Origin: Hepsetus odoe
Lineage: Eukaryota; Chordata; Actinopteri; Characiformes; Hepsetidae
Direction of reading: 5' to 3'
Assembly: GCA_017165825.1 (NCBI GenBank)
Contig: CM029370.1
Location: 14,323,920-14,387,919, forward strand
DNA: 64,000 nt
Shown piece after piece: positions 36,301-48,500 of this stretch. Both the position numbers and the translations under genes were made by a program. Within the stretch, counting starts at the first letter, position 1. Each line of letters opens with the position of its first letter. The notes below the pieces were generated by a model. It was not told the DNA's origin, did not search any database, and worked only from the letters and a program-made list of their open reading frames with translations.

Positions 36301-39300
36301 AAAGGTTTGTTTGAACCTACAATCTTACTCACTGCCAAACCTGAAATGTGCATGATGCGTGTTGATGCAGGTTGCGGGCAGCATATGAGCAGATGGATGT
36401 TTATAAGAGGAAGCTGGATGTGCTTGAGGACTATGAGAGGCAGGTCAGGTTACTGAGAGATGAGGTCACCTTTCTCACTGCAGAGAAAACCATGTTACAG
36501 GAAAGGTGGGTTAAAAAAACACACACTTATCATACCATCACCATCTTGGTTCTTAGATCTGGCATTATGCACAGTGAAGTTTTAACCTTGGCGGCATGGT
36601 GGTGCAGTGGGTAGTGCTGTCACCTCACAGCAAGAAGGTTCTGGGTTTGATTCCCAGGAAGGATGTTCCAGGTCCTTTCTGTGTGAAGCAAAGACATGCA
36701 CGTCAGGTGGATTAAAGATGCTAAATTGCTCATAGGTCTGAGTGTGTTTATTTGTGGGTCTGCCCTGCGATGGACTGGTGACCTCTCCAGGGTGTTTCCC
36801 CAACTTTCGCCGTGTGAGAGCTGAGAGCTATGAAAATGAGCAAGTGAGTGAGTTTTAAACTTTGTTGGAGGAAAATTAAAATGGCCTTTTCTTAAATGTA
36901 TTGATTTGATATATTTAAACTATAGGGTTTATTTTTAACAGAAATTGCTAGGCTAATGTAAGTGTCAGGTAATTGAAGATTACAAGCCACCAGATAGTAT
37001 TGTGGACTACAGTTGCATCTTTACTATGCAAAGTGTGTTATGTGGTTTCCGACACTGCAGGACAATTGTTATTTAGAGAAAAAAAATGGAGAAAAATATG
37101 TCCCATAGCAGCTATTGTTAAACTTGAGTTTTATCTGTATTTTGGCCAGTTATTTTTGGGAGACACTTTGCATTGCTTGCCAAATTAAATTTGTTTCTTA
37201 AATCAAATATTAGTTATTCAGTTATTACATCATATCAGATTTGTATGGTCATATTGTAGTAACATTTATTACCAAAAAACCCCACACTGGTTGCCATGGT
37301 AACAACACAGTCAACAAAACACCATGTGTTGGAGCCTACCCCAGCACTCACAGGGCGAAAGGTGGGGAAACACCATGGACAGGTCACCAGTCCATCACAG
37401 GACAGACATACCGACAAACACGCTCAAACACATTTGCTCTTTGGGAGCAGTTTAACAACTGCAGTCCACATGCAGACTGACATGCATGTATTTGGACTGT
37501 GGGAGGCAACCACCTCCGGAGGAAAGCCACGCAGACACGGGAAGAACATGCAGACTCCACACAGAAGGGACCCAGACCACCCTGCTTGGGGCTCAAACCC
37601 AGCAAACTTTTTGATGTGAGGCAACACTGCGCCATTTTTTGAGCTTAACGACAATAAATAGCCAACACAACAATTCTGCTTTATTTCACAGCAGTATTTT
37701 GGGCCCACTTAAAAGACTAGAAGATGAGCAAAACATGAGATGAGAGTTGGATGGCTTGATCAGCAGAAAATATTAGCTAGAAAGCGAACAAGCTTTATTA
37801 CTTTATTAGTTTAAAGTTTATTAAAAATCAGTGTAAAATACAGCCTAAAATATGCATCTACATATCTGTAAAAAGCTTCAGCTTAAGCTTTAACATATAA
37901 CGGGATGTGCAGCTCAGGCAATCTTGTCTACCATTCTGACTTTAAGAAATCCTGATGAAAACCATCAAATGCATGGTGGAGCATAAACCTAGTTTACTTG
38001 CTATCTACATTAGCATAAAACTAAAGACTTTATGCTACAAACATGTCTCAGCTGATTGACAGTCTTAAAAAAAATATCTTATTCATTAGATGCTTTTTAT
38101 GGTGTTTTCATTTAACATTGCACATCTGCTCCAACTGGTCACCATACTAAAGAACACAAATGAATGAAGCTGAGAAAAGTGTGGAGGGCACACTTTGATG
38201 AACCTTTCTCTCTGTCTCTGAAGACTGGTGAGGAGTCGATCCCCCAGTCCTCTTCCACCTCGAAGGAGTCGCACCAGCAGCCCTATGAGGAGTGAGTCCC
38301 CCACTCGTGCACAACTGACCAACTCGTCCCGCCATGCTCGGCTTGTGTCCCGCTTTTCGGACCTGTATGCCACTGAGAGGCTAGAGGCCCAGAGCCTGTT
38401 GCGTCGCTACATTGATGAGTTGGAAACGGTGCAGAGAATCATCTTCATTGCTGCTGTGGTATGAAGCACTTTGGAATGCTTGTGGCCACACCTAGGGGAT
38501 TATGAACAGTTTCAACACCTTCTTTGCATTTTTTTTTACTTGATTAAATAATTTGTAAACTTTTACTGATTAATTGATTCATCAGGTAGTCAGATTAATC
38601 TGATTTAAATGGACATTTATAGCATTTAGCAGGCACTCTTTTCTAGAGCGACATCCAGTTCCTTACTACAGGGACAGTCCCCCTGGAGCAACTTGGGGTT
38701 TAGGGTTTTGCTCAGGGACCCAATGATGGTGGTGCTGGAGGTGGGAATGACATGATTAAAACTGTGACCTTTTGGTCCATAGGCAAGTATCCTACCTCTA
38801 GACCACCACCACTACCACCCACCACGCACTATTGAGGATCTTAACAAAAAAAGTTATTTTATGAACTACTTTAGTGCACCACTCACCATACATCACATCT
38901 AAATTATTTTAAAGGTATTATGTAAAAAAATACACTTCTATTCTATACTTTTTTCTGATGTGTTGTTATTACATTTTTTCCTTATGTTCCAATGTTTCTG
39001 TCAGGAATCGTTCCAGGCTGCTAAACTGGCCTACCGACAGTTTAAGCTGAGAGTAAGGAAGACTCTGTCCTCATCACATATTGGCCCTGAGAGCTTGGAA
39101 GATGCAGTGGTAGACTACATTGTCCGAAACATTGACCTCTACGATGTCCAGACAAGTGTTAATGTGCGTCCTCTGCCTTGTGCCATGCAATTTACTTTTT
39201 GGTAACACTTCACCTGAACTGTGCTACATACACAGACATAAGTCTGCTATAAACAGGTCGAGAATTTTTAAGGTTTATTCCAGATAACCATCACTTTTCA

Positions 39301-41665
39301 TAAAGACTGCTTTTAGTTTCCCAACAGAAAGTGTAATGACAACAGACCCTTGATGGAATAAGCCTATAGAAATGTCTGTAAATTCATTTCACTTGTCATA
39401 AAAGGCTGGTGTAGATGTAATGTTCTATACTATTATTATTATTATTATTATTGCTATATTATTATTACTATTATTACTATACTATTATTAACTATAATAC
39501 CTGACAGTAGTTTCTGAAGTTTGTAAGGCTCCTTTATGAAGGATTCACAACCGTTTCCAAAGTAGATAATCATACGCACAAATCTAATAGTACACATTTA
39601 ACAATTCAACAATTTAGTTTTATGAAAAACCCAAATCAACCACGTCGTGTTGAAATTCAGCATAGAAGGGCATGTTTATGACTCCATTTACATTTGTGTA
39701 TGAACAATGCAGATTATTAAATCTAAATGTTTTTAATATTACCAAAATGTTCTTAATTCATAAAAAGTAGATTTGAAGTCAGTAAAGGAACCTATGACAC
39801 TAAATTTATATTTCTGCTTTGTTGCAGGATGTGATCAACTCAATGAATGTGAACCCACGTATCTCCTTTCCTCCAGAAGTGGACTTTGTGCTCATCAGTA
39901 GCTTCATCAGAGAGATGTGTAGAATTGCCTTTGCCATGCAAACATTGGAACCCCCTCTAGACCTTGCCTTTAGCTCAGATGGAGAGCTGTACAGTGATGT
40001 GAAGTGAGAGAACTCTTGATCATACTCAGATTTCAACAACTTTACAGAAGCATAATCTATACTCTATTAACCCATCACAACATAGATATAGGGGCAGCCG
40101 TGGCCTAGTGGTTACAGAGTCGGCTTCAGGGCCAGAAGGTTTTGGGTTTGATTCCCATATCAGTAGGTTACCCTGAGGTACATCCTGCATGTGTGTGTAT
40201 GGGTGAAACGCAGAGGTTGAATTTCGTTGTTTTGCTGTGCTGCATTTCAAAGAACGCAGACAAGAATAGTCACTTTCACTAAATAAAGCTGAATTAGAAC
40301 GCAGATGCTTGAATATCAGAACTTCAAAGGTTTGAAACTGAAGTAACATACAGACAAGGGAAACACAGCTCTTAAATACAGAGATATATCATGCAACTAT
40401 AAATTTACTTTGCAAGCTGAATATCAGAATGTGCGCTAAGTTCCAAAACCCAGTTCACAATCCTGGGAAATTTGGAGCACTCATGGAGTGCACTTCCAAA
40501 CTAGTGCACTGTGTGTGTGTCTAGGACAAATCTTCAGACAAAACCATAGACTACCAAACGTAAACACGCAGAGCCAGCAGGGCAAAGTCAAGCACAGCGT
40601 TTCAGTAACATAAGGGAGTCCTCTGAAGGCAGAATAAATGAGCCTCAGGTGAGACCTGAGACACAATTTAAAGCTGATTTTAGCTCCCATGGACAAACAT
40701 GACTTTTGGACAACAGAGACATAACAGCATAAATAAATTTACAAGTGGACTTTTTTACACAATTAGACAATTCCTGAAGAATAGGCCAATAAAAAAATCA
40801 TTAACATTCCTTCAAAGAAAATGCCATTAAAATAATAGTTACATAATATTTACACTTCCTGAAGTGTACTTAGTTCAGCTGTCTTTTTCTCTCAGGTACA
40901 GAAGGAGTTATGACTCTGAGTTCACTGCTCCACTGGTGGCTTATCACGTGTGGCCTGCACTGATGGAGGGAGACAGCGTGATAGTGAAGGGAGAGGCTGT
41001 CACTAGGAGAGGAGCTCTGGTATGCACACACACAGACACACATGCACACACACACATACACACACGCTGAAATGCTGAAACTCCTTTTTTGGATGGATTT
41101 TTAGGTTGTTGAACCATTCTTAAACCAGGAGTGGTGCTAATATGTATAAAAAAAATAAAGCAACCTCCAATATGATCCATAATAGAATGGTCCCTCACCC
41201 AAATTATCTATATAGGTAGGTGTTTCTAATAAAGTGGGCAGTGCAGATCCAAAGCATGGTCAGTAATTTTTTGTCCCAAATAGATCTATTAAACTGGACA
41301 GTTAGTGGACATACAAGGTGGGTATTTTGATAAAGCAGCCAGTAAGTGATGTATAACATTTGTTTTTTGTTCTTTGTCTACTTGTGTACCGTGTAGTGGA
41401 GAAGCCGAAGCCGCAGCACCAGTCCAGTCCGCTCTCGCTCAGCAAGCCCAACCCGCACACTTGTAAGTTTCTGTGATGACTGGTGATCCATTCTGCAAAT
41501 CACAGTCAGTGGTGCTTTAACCGTTCTAACCTTTTAGATACGTTTAAAAAGTTTAGTTTTTATATAAATCACCCTGTCCCTCTCTCTCTCACTCTCTCTC
41601 TATCTCAGAGGTCCAGTCGTAGTCGGAGTCCGTCCCCTGGACGTCTTTCAGCAAGTGTACTGTAA
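33324..41665 (+). CDS. spata18: Spermatogenesis-associated protein 18 / mitochondria-eating protein (Mieap)
   Basis: Twelve coding exons: 33324-33410, 34172-34277, 34393-34508, 34960-35078, 35445-35540, 36371-36505, 38224-38458, 39005-39163, 39828-40003, 40896-41019, 41397-41462 and 41609-41665 (stop TAA 41663-41665). They total 1476 nt (491 aa; human 538) in one continuous frame. Human SPATA18 (Mieap) is p53-inducible and acts in mitochondrial quality control; it is strongly expressed in testis. Visible parts: N-terminal helix region (CDQNLNRC, TLKSRLLPWL), a charged coiled coil from exons 4-6, a first RS-rich segment (RSRSPSPLPPRRSRTSSP), and the conserved C-terminal Mieap domain (RFSDLYATERLEAQSLLRRY, AAKLAYRQFKLRVRK, MNVNPRISFPPEVDF, FAMQTLEPPLDLAF, KYRRSYDSEFTAPLV, KGEAVTRRGAL). 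A second RS-rich tail (WRSRSRSTSPVRSRSASP) ends it, as in human. Confidence 0.97.
33835..33848. promoter_or_regulatory. spata18: RFX X-box palindrome in spata18 intron 1
   Basis: GTTGCCAGGGCAAC fits the X-box consensus (GTNRCC, 0-3 bases, RGYAAC) at every position. RFX factors drive ciliary and testis genes from such sites. It lies 425 bases after the spata18 intron 1 donor. Match seen directly; function inferred. Confidence 0.5.
35196..35411 (+). mobile_element. tRNA-derived SINE, family B
   Basis: Its head GGTGGTGGTCTAGTGGTAGG has an A-box and CCTGGTTCAAATCCC a B-box. The body has CCCTGAGCAAGACCCTTAAC and the tail is GATAAGAGCGTCTGCTAAAT, a 3' end shared by many teleost SINEs and LINEs. 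It lies in spata18 intron 4. Confidence 0.88.
36590..36830 (+). mobile_element. tRNA-derived SINE, family C
   Basis: Its head GGCGGCATGGTGGTGCAGTG is followed by CTGTCACCTCACAGCAAGAA and a B-box-like GGGTTTGATTCCC. The 3' part contains TGCGATGGACTGGTGACC and TCTCCAGGGTGTTTCCCC. It lies in spata18 intron 6. Confidence 0.85.
37290..37303. promoter_or_regulatory. spata18: Second RFX X-box-like palindrome, spata18 intron 6
   Basis: GTTGCCATGGTAAC fits the X-box consensus with a two-base spacer. It lies just beside a SINE copy, so it could be chance or repeat-derived. Function is unproven. Confidence 0.35.
37315..37640 (-). mobile_element. tRNA-derived SINE, family C, reverse orientation
   Basis: On the minus strand the copy runs from a degenerate head near 37630 through GCATGTTCTTCCCGTGTCTG and CCACAGTCCAAATACATGCA to the 3' block GATGGACTGGTGACCTGTCC. 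It carries internal sequence that the copy at 36590 has lost, so it is the longer version of family C in this window. Confidence 0.82.
38625..38822 (-). mobile_element. tRNA-derived SINE, family B, reverse orientation
   Basis: On the minus strand: GGTGGTGGTCTAGAGGTAGG head, body with GGGTCCCTGAGCAAAACCCT, and a tail ending AGTGCCTGCTAAATGCTATA. It lies in spata18 intron 7 and is the opposite-strand counterpart of the copy at 35196. Confidence 0.85.
39429..39500. repeat. (TAT)n imperfect microsatellite
   Basis: About 70 bases of TAT/TAC trinucleotide units in spata18 intron 8. Confidence 0.85.
40093..40283 (+). mobile_element. tRNA-derived SINE, family A, internally deleted
   Basis: The head GGGGCAGCCGTGGCCTAGTG and TTACCCTGAGGTAC are present, and then the copy jumps straight to the tail (ATGGGTGAAACGCAGAGG, GTCACTTTCACT). 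Compared with 31192-31455 it lacks most of the middle block. It lies in spata18 intron 9. Confidence 0.85.
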
Positions 41666-43030
41666 ATTTGGTCTTTGGATTTTATCTTTTTGGTAATAAC
41701 TTAAATGATAAAGAGTTCTATAGCTTACATCTAAGTTATTATTATTCCTAATTATCGTTTTCAAAATGTTTTAAACCGAATAGATAAATATGCAGATGTG
41801 TAGTTAACATGTTTATTGTGCAAACGTTCTTAACAAAAGGAAAAAGTTTACCAGCTCTTAGCTGAAATGGACTGAAATATTTTGATTGAAACTTTAATGT
41901 GATCATAACACCTCACTTTACATAAAGCCAAAGGCCAAGGCATCAGATGTACAACTGGAATATGCTTTAAGTAAATCAGGAGAATTTGGAAGGCCAGGAT
42001 GCTGAAACATTACCAGGGAAAGCTAGATCTGTAGCCTGTCACTAAAGTAAAGGTGCTTTGTCTGTCTGGCAAAGAGCTGGACAAACAAATTTAAAGGTGC
42101 TTCAGTTTCAGTTTTTCCAAACTGTGTTTTTTGTTGTGCTGTGTTTTTAAAAATGTCAGTGTTCAAGTCATTTGGATTAGTCATTGTGTTTTACAGTAAG
42201 GTTCTTACTCTGTAATATCCAGTATCTTACCTGCACAGTAGCACTTTCCTGTCTTTCAGGTGTAAGAGCTCTCTCAGATTACATTGCAAATGTGGATATG
42301 TTTGAAGGACTACCCCACGCTTGATTTTAGTACTTGTTTATTTTTAATGATAATCCCAGTATAAGTACATGGTTTCTTCCAATTATAAAGATCAATCAAT
42401 TCAATTTCTTTGCAAAGTTTGTTGAAAAGTGTAGCATTCATTGGATTTTTTTCACTCTCCTTTGATTTTATGTGTGACTTACCTGTTCGTTTAAAAAAAA
42501 AAAAAACGCAAAACCCTAGTCTACGTTTGGCTGATGTTAAATCTTATGATCATAATGATTCTTATGATCGTAATGATTCTCTAGCCTCAACATGACCGTT
42601 TATACCACCATTTGAGATTAGATTTTTCACAGTACTTAAGTGTGAGTAGAGTGAAATCTAAATGGTTAATACATTATTGAATTTTCAGCATACCAATGTT
42701 TTGGCAAATTGAAGTTATGGTGCTAAAAGAAATGTCTTCATCTCAAATGCACTTGAGCACCAATAACATGGGTCAAAACACCTACCTGTTTTTAACCTAT
42801 TTTTGTATTGCTAAGGTGCTCAACACTTTACCTTCCATTTATAGCGATTGTAAAGTTTTGTGTTTATTCGCTCTGTGATGAAAAGGAAGTGGTTTGTAGT
42901 GTAATGGTTTTTACAGTAGTGTGTACCCAAGATTATTAACATAAAAGTGCAGTGATGTGCAGGGGTAGTTAAGAAATGTATTCAAGAAATAGTATTGCTT
43001 TAAAAACAATGGAAATAAACTAATCACCAA
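41666..43030 (+). other. spata18: Probable spata18 3' UTR
   Basis: AT-rich sequence follows the stop codon. AATAAA at about 43013 and another at about 43028 are the most likely polyadenylation signals. An 18-base direct repeat (cttatgatcataatgatt and a one-base variant, 42543-42578) is inside. No other gene is visible. Confidence 0.55.
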
Positions 43031-43069
43031 TAAACCAAACCTGTGTGATTTTTGGGTAATAATCAGTTA

Positions 43070-43074
<5 letters not shown>

Positions 43075-43117
<43 letters not shown>
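43075..43117. repeat. (TA)n microsatellite
   Basis: About 43 bases of perfect TA repeat just beyond the likely end of spata18. Confidence 0.93.
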
Positions 43118-43119
<2 letters not shown>

Positions 43120-43979
43120 TAGTGTTCTAAAGTTCATCATTGTTTTTTCAGTGGAACAGAAAACAACATTGCAGATGCATGTATAATATGAATCTTCACA
43201 GATTTCAATGTATCTTAATATACACGTTATCAGTTCAAATTTGATAAAATAATAAATATTAAAATGACAACTGATTCCAACATTTTGAATGTTCATGCAT
43301 TCAATGATTTTTACGCTAAAGAGCTAAATTTAAATAAAAACCATTCGATTTAAGTAACATGCTGCTCATATTTCCTTCTTACTCTTCTGAAATGATTCAT
43401 CTAGTTTTAACTTGCTCTTTTCCAGTCTTGATCTGCACTGAGCTGCTCCAGAAAGGACGGTAAAACAATATACTGGTAAAAATAATTTCACCCAAAAGGG
43501 TTATATTGAGTGATGCCATAGATTACTCGTTTCAAGCCTGCAACCCATTTCAATTCAGGCTTATTAATTACATGAACAGCTGGATCAGGTTCTTTTCTTT
43601 GTAGAAAGAGTACCAGAAAGAGTAAGTCTGGAAGGCACTGTAACAGTACTGCTTACCCCTGAAACTTGGATTTCCAATATATTAATGATGAAACACACAC
43701 ATGCTGATGCTAAAAGCAACACTCACAAAAAGCTTTGCAATAATGCTGTTACAAACCAAACATTTGGTTCTTTTAAATGAAGCAGATCTCTTTTGTCTTC
43801 CTCAAGCTTGACATAACTCTTAAAAGGATCTTCTCCACTAGAGGTCAGTCTCACCCTACTACATTCCTGTAGTACTATTATTAAGGATGAAAATCACTGT
43901 CCTTGCCTTCCTGCCTTCCCTTCACCTACAGCCTTGTGAACAACATAAGCAACAGATTTAAAAAAAAAGCCTGCAATTC

Positions 43980-44006
43980 CTATATATATATATATATATA
44001 TATATA
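43980..44006. repeat. (TA)n microsatellite
   Basis: About 27 bases of TA repeat, 115 bases before the mariner-type element. Confidence 0.9.
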
Positions 44007-44128
44007 TGCATTAAGGAACAGTGCTTTGTGATCATTATGTCTACTTTTTCATATGGAATAGCAGAGTACCTTAAGGTGTTGTTTCTTTTCCCCATTTGCT
44101 TATACAGTCATTTAGCAAATACACTGTG

Positions 44129-45567
44129 TGCACAAATATTAGGCAAGTGAGTATTACTGAGGATATCAATATTGAGGATTCATTTTAATATGGAACAAAT
44201 ACAGGGCAATCAGTCGCTCCAAAATGTTAAAAACCCTGAAACCTGAATGTTTTACAAAGGAAATGTGAATGTGAACATTCTCAGGGAAAATACATGTGTG
44301 TGCACAATTATTAGGCAATTATTAGTGTGCAGAATTATTATGCAGCTAAATGAAAAACTATACTTTTCCCCTCACAATTTTTTTTTAATCTGTTAAAGTG
44401 AGAATAATTAACAAACTCAAAAATTTACAAATAAATATTTCTGACATGTTTAAAATGAAAAATCAGTGACCAATACAGCCATTTATCTTTTCAAAAACAG
44501 CCATAATCCTTCCATTCATGGAGTCTGTTAGTTTCTTGATCTGTCGATGATCAACTTTTTGTGCAGCAGCAACCACAGCCTCCCAGACACAGAGAGACAA
44601 ACTGTTTTCCTTCCCCGTAAATCTCCCGTTTAAGAAGAGCCCACAGGGTTTTCTCAATAGGGTTTAGATTAGGTGAGGAAGGGGGCTATGATATTATTCT
44701 TTCATCTTTAAGGTTTTTACTGGCCATCCAGTCGAGAACTTCCATGCATGTGATGGAGTGTAACGGTGGCGGGGTGTGGGTAGGACGTCAATGCAGAGCC
44801 AGTAGTCCAGAACATGACTTTATTCTCCATAGCAAACAAAACCAGAAACAAGGACTGCAGATCTGACCAACACAAGACCCAGGGAACTGCAGTCATGACC
44901 AAACAGGATCTAAAAAGTGAAAGTGACAACCCTTGTCATTGCGAGGTCACAGCACTGCACACCATGAACCACAACGAAATTGGACCTCTGCTTTTAACCC
45001 ATGCACTCAAACACCGCAGCAGTGGGCAGCTATTGAAAGCGCCCAGGGAGCAGTGACGGGGACGGTACCTTGCTCAGGGGTACCTCAGGGCAACCTTCTT
45101 GTGATGGAATCGAACCCACAATCTTCCAATGCGGGGCTAACTCCCTAACCACTAGGCCCCATTAACTGCTGCCCCATTAACAAAAACCACCATTAACTGT
45201 AAGGCTTCACGTTGTGAATGAGCCGCACTCTGTTCTGACTCACTGGAGCTTAAATAGCAGCCCCAGTGAAGCACACCTGTGCCTTCATGAGCTCAGGTGT
45301 GCTCAGTCAGAACAGAGCGCCCTCTTCTGTAGAAGCCCATACCAGTACCCCACCCCCACCTTGCTGGCATCTGAATGGAAGTGGAGCTCTGTACACCTTG
45401 TACTTCTGGACACTCCAGGCAGGTTCAGTTCAGGAATATGACAGCACTGGAGGATAACGGGTTCCTGGAAACTTCATGTTCTTTATCATGTTGTTCATCT
45501 TTTTTTTTTCCTCACTATGTTTCTTGTGAAATACTCACTTGTCTAATAATTGTGCACACAGTGTGGT
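44129..45567 (-). mobile_element. Tc1/mariner-type transposon remnant with nested insertions
   Basis: The terminal repeats are CACTGTGTGCACAAATATTA on the left and, as its reverse complement, CACTGTGTGCACAATTATTA on the right. The left copy abuts TA, the usual target. A minus-strand open frame (44657-44463) encodes the C-terminal end of a Tc1-like transposase, including WEAVVAAAQKVDHRQIKKLT. The catalytic region is missing. The interior is interrupted from about 44763 to 45415 by other repeat sequence, including a SINE (44920-45165). The element is dead. Confidence 0.8.
44920..45165 (-). mobile_element. tRNA-derived SINE, family A, nested in a transposon
   Basis: Read on the minus strand it is nearly full length: GGCCTAGTGGTTAGGGAG head, GCCCTGAGGTACCCCTGAGC, GAGGTCCAATTTCGTTGTGG and the end GACAAGGGTTGTCACTTTCAC. 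Its tail closely matches the copy at 31192-31455, so it is a fairly young insertion, younger than the element that contains it. Confidence 0.9.
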
Positions 45568-48500
45568 GCCAGATAAAATATACCTGTTGATAACACCATA
45601 TAAGATACAAGTCAAAAACAAACCCAAGAGAAACATAAATTACATTCTACTGTGGAGATGATGGGTTAAGCAGCCGAGGTTATCCAAGGCCTGTACATAA
45701 TGACACGAGTGTTATGTAATCACTGCATCTCCAGAAAACACAGTGACAAACAGTGACCACTGAAACATCAGCACATCACTAGAGAAACATCTCTTATGAA
45801 GAGAAAGCAAATAAAACCATCAAAATAGTTGCCACAGGATCACATAACCTCCTGTAGCCAAATAAAGAGCAAAGAGACCGCTGTGATGTAAGTGTGGAAA
45901 AGCCCAGGCCAATCCAACTGGCAAATTATAAAGCACAGGCCAGTAATACAGTGGCATGAGCTAACACTGAGGGTTCTCTTCCTTTTTTTTAAAGAAATAA
46001 TTTTCTGAAAAAAAATGGACAGCTGTATTTTGTCCAGAGCCCTTTGAATACCCTGTTGAAGGTTGTTTTTAGCCCAAATGCTGCCCAAACTCATCTGAAC
46101 TTTCTGTTTGTGCTGCTTTCCAGACTTTCCAGGCTGCAGGCAAAAATTCAAGACCCCCAGCTGGTTAAGGTGGGTTTTGGAGTCAATGTTCAGAATGCTT
46201 GTGTCTATGAAAGATGTTAAATTCCAGAGATGCATGACCCAAAAGCACTGTAGTTTTTAGGGGGTACTTTTCCCAGTGTATGAAGACCAGACCAATGCTT
46301 TCTTAGGAAATGTCTTTGTGTACTGGATCAACTTCCTTAGTCCTAACTTTTGCCCAGAATAGAGCAAATGCTCTGCTCTCAAATCAACATTGCAGAGCAG
46401 AATTTAGCTGCATCTACATTATGTAGGAAAGACTGGAAGAAAAGCACCCAAAAAGGGTTCTCTGGCATGATGCCATTAAAAGTGACTTCTCAGTGCTCTG
46501 GACATTTTAGAGTTTTCCTGCTTTTGCACAGCCACATCAACCCAGTAAATACTTGTCAGTTGATTAGTTGGATCAGATGTGCTGGAAGCATCAAAACCCT
46601 CTGTGCAGAGCAGAGGAGGCTTTATGACTTGGGTTGTGAGGCACTTCCACATAGCATTGCTTATCCTGAAGTACAACTGCCTCATATTTTGTAGTGATTC
46701 CCCTGCTCTAACTGTGCTAAATACCAGACCAGGACTGATGAACTGATTTAAAGTTCTATCACAGTAGATTTATTACAGTAAATCCAATTCAGGAACCTTT
46801 AATTCAAGGAATGTAATTACTCTGCAAGAGGTCAGATAACCCAGATGACAGCCTTGCCCTGAGGTCAGCAGGATCAGGCCCTTGGATCCAAAGAATGAGA
46901 TACAATGGAGATAAACATAGTTAAACCTAAAAATGAAAGTGAAATTTAGAGGGGAAAAGAAGGGACCTGGCATTGAATTAAAGTGGAGAAAAGTGTCACT
47001 GGCTTTTTTGAAGTTGACTCCAGTGCAGCAGTTAAGATCAATTTTGGTTTTGGCAAGTTAGGATCTGGTTTCTGGTTTGGGGCTAGTTCCTACCACTTCC
47101 TGTGTCCCATCAGAAACTGACACTGTGTGGTGCTCTTGCTCCACTGGACAAAGAGTGGTGGCAGCAAAGGATAGAGCAGTAAAGTTTATGTAGGCCAAAA
47201 ATATGCCTATGAGCTTAGATGCTACAAATAACAGGGTGTGTACTTTAAGAGGGAAGGAAAGAAAGGGAGAGTGAGAAGAAATGGACAGGAAGTTAGAGGT
47301 TTGCCTTTGAGCTGTTAAACATCAGTGTGCATTAGCTTCAGTGTTATAAATTAAATGAGAAGCCCATCCAAGTTCAGGGTGAGACAAGATGGAGATAGAG
47401 AGAAAAATAAAGAGAAAGACAGAGAGAGAGAGATGGAGGGACCAAAGGAGTGCATTTAATAGGAATGCTTGGATGATAATCAAATGAGCTTGTCAGTAGT
47501 GTGTGTGGGGAAGAATATTGTTTACACACTTCCCTGAACTCCTTTAAACCCCAGGGGTGAATCCACCACCAGTAATGCTGCAGAAATCATTACTGCTTGT
47601 AAACTCCTGCTCGTTAGCCCATGCTAATGAACAGAGGACTTTAAAATTGGACTAATTAAAAATGAACTAATTATCACCCCTCAGTAATGATGGCCCAAGG
47701 CTTTGCTACTAGCATGCCTCCTCATGGAGAAAGAAATGGACAGAAAGAAAAAGGAGGCGGTAGGAAGAGTTACCAGCAGAGAAATCACAGTGATGAAGGG
47801 GATGTTACAATTAATCTTTGAAACTCTAAAAGATCCACTGTTAGTCAACTGGCATTCATTTTTGCCTTCTTTCATGGAAGTCCATGGAAAGAGTATAAGT
47901 ATTGAATTGCAATCTGTGTGCTCTTTTTCTTTCTTCAGGACATAAAGAGCATCAAATATAAAGAAGCTTAAGTCCGGGAGAGTGATAGCAGTGCAGAATA
48001 TATATATATTTTTTCTGCTGTTACAAACATATCCAGCAAAAAGTGTTTTTTGATACAAGCTGGTAAGATTAAAACCATAGCTAGCATGCTAAAAAAACAG
48101 GGATTTGGTTCTTGTAATCTTTTATTACAAAATTACAGATTAAATATTTCTCTGATGTATAGAGACCTCCAATGTTCCCAACTTTAAATTTAACTCTAAA
48201 CTGTTTGCTGCTTTAATAATCAGAATCCCTTACATACGGGGTGCTGGTATCCTTCTCATTAGAAACATTCCTTTGTAACCCTTCTGTCTGTGCTCTTGGT
48301 AACTCCTTGGAGGCACATATGGAAAAATGCATTTGCCAGGAAGAGCTTTCTGGGGTCCCTGTGATGGAAACTGCAGGATGGAATATTCCTACAGTGTTTC
48401 CACACCCAGTGGCGGTGCTGGTATGGGCAGAGTGATCCCAGGCCCCAGAGTGAGGCTTAAAATCTTGGTATGGTTTAGTTTAGGTCAGCATGCATTGGCC

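Noticed and set aside
45840..46694. Open frames of 131 and 114 residues in the intergenic region
   Set aside because: They lie on opposite strands, have no domain or family signature and no plausible partner exons.
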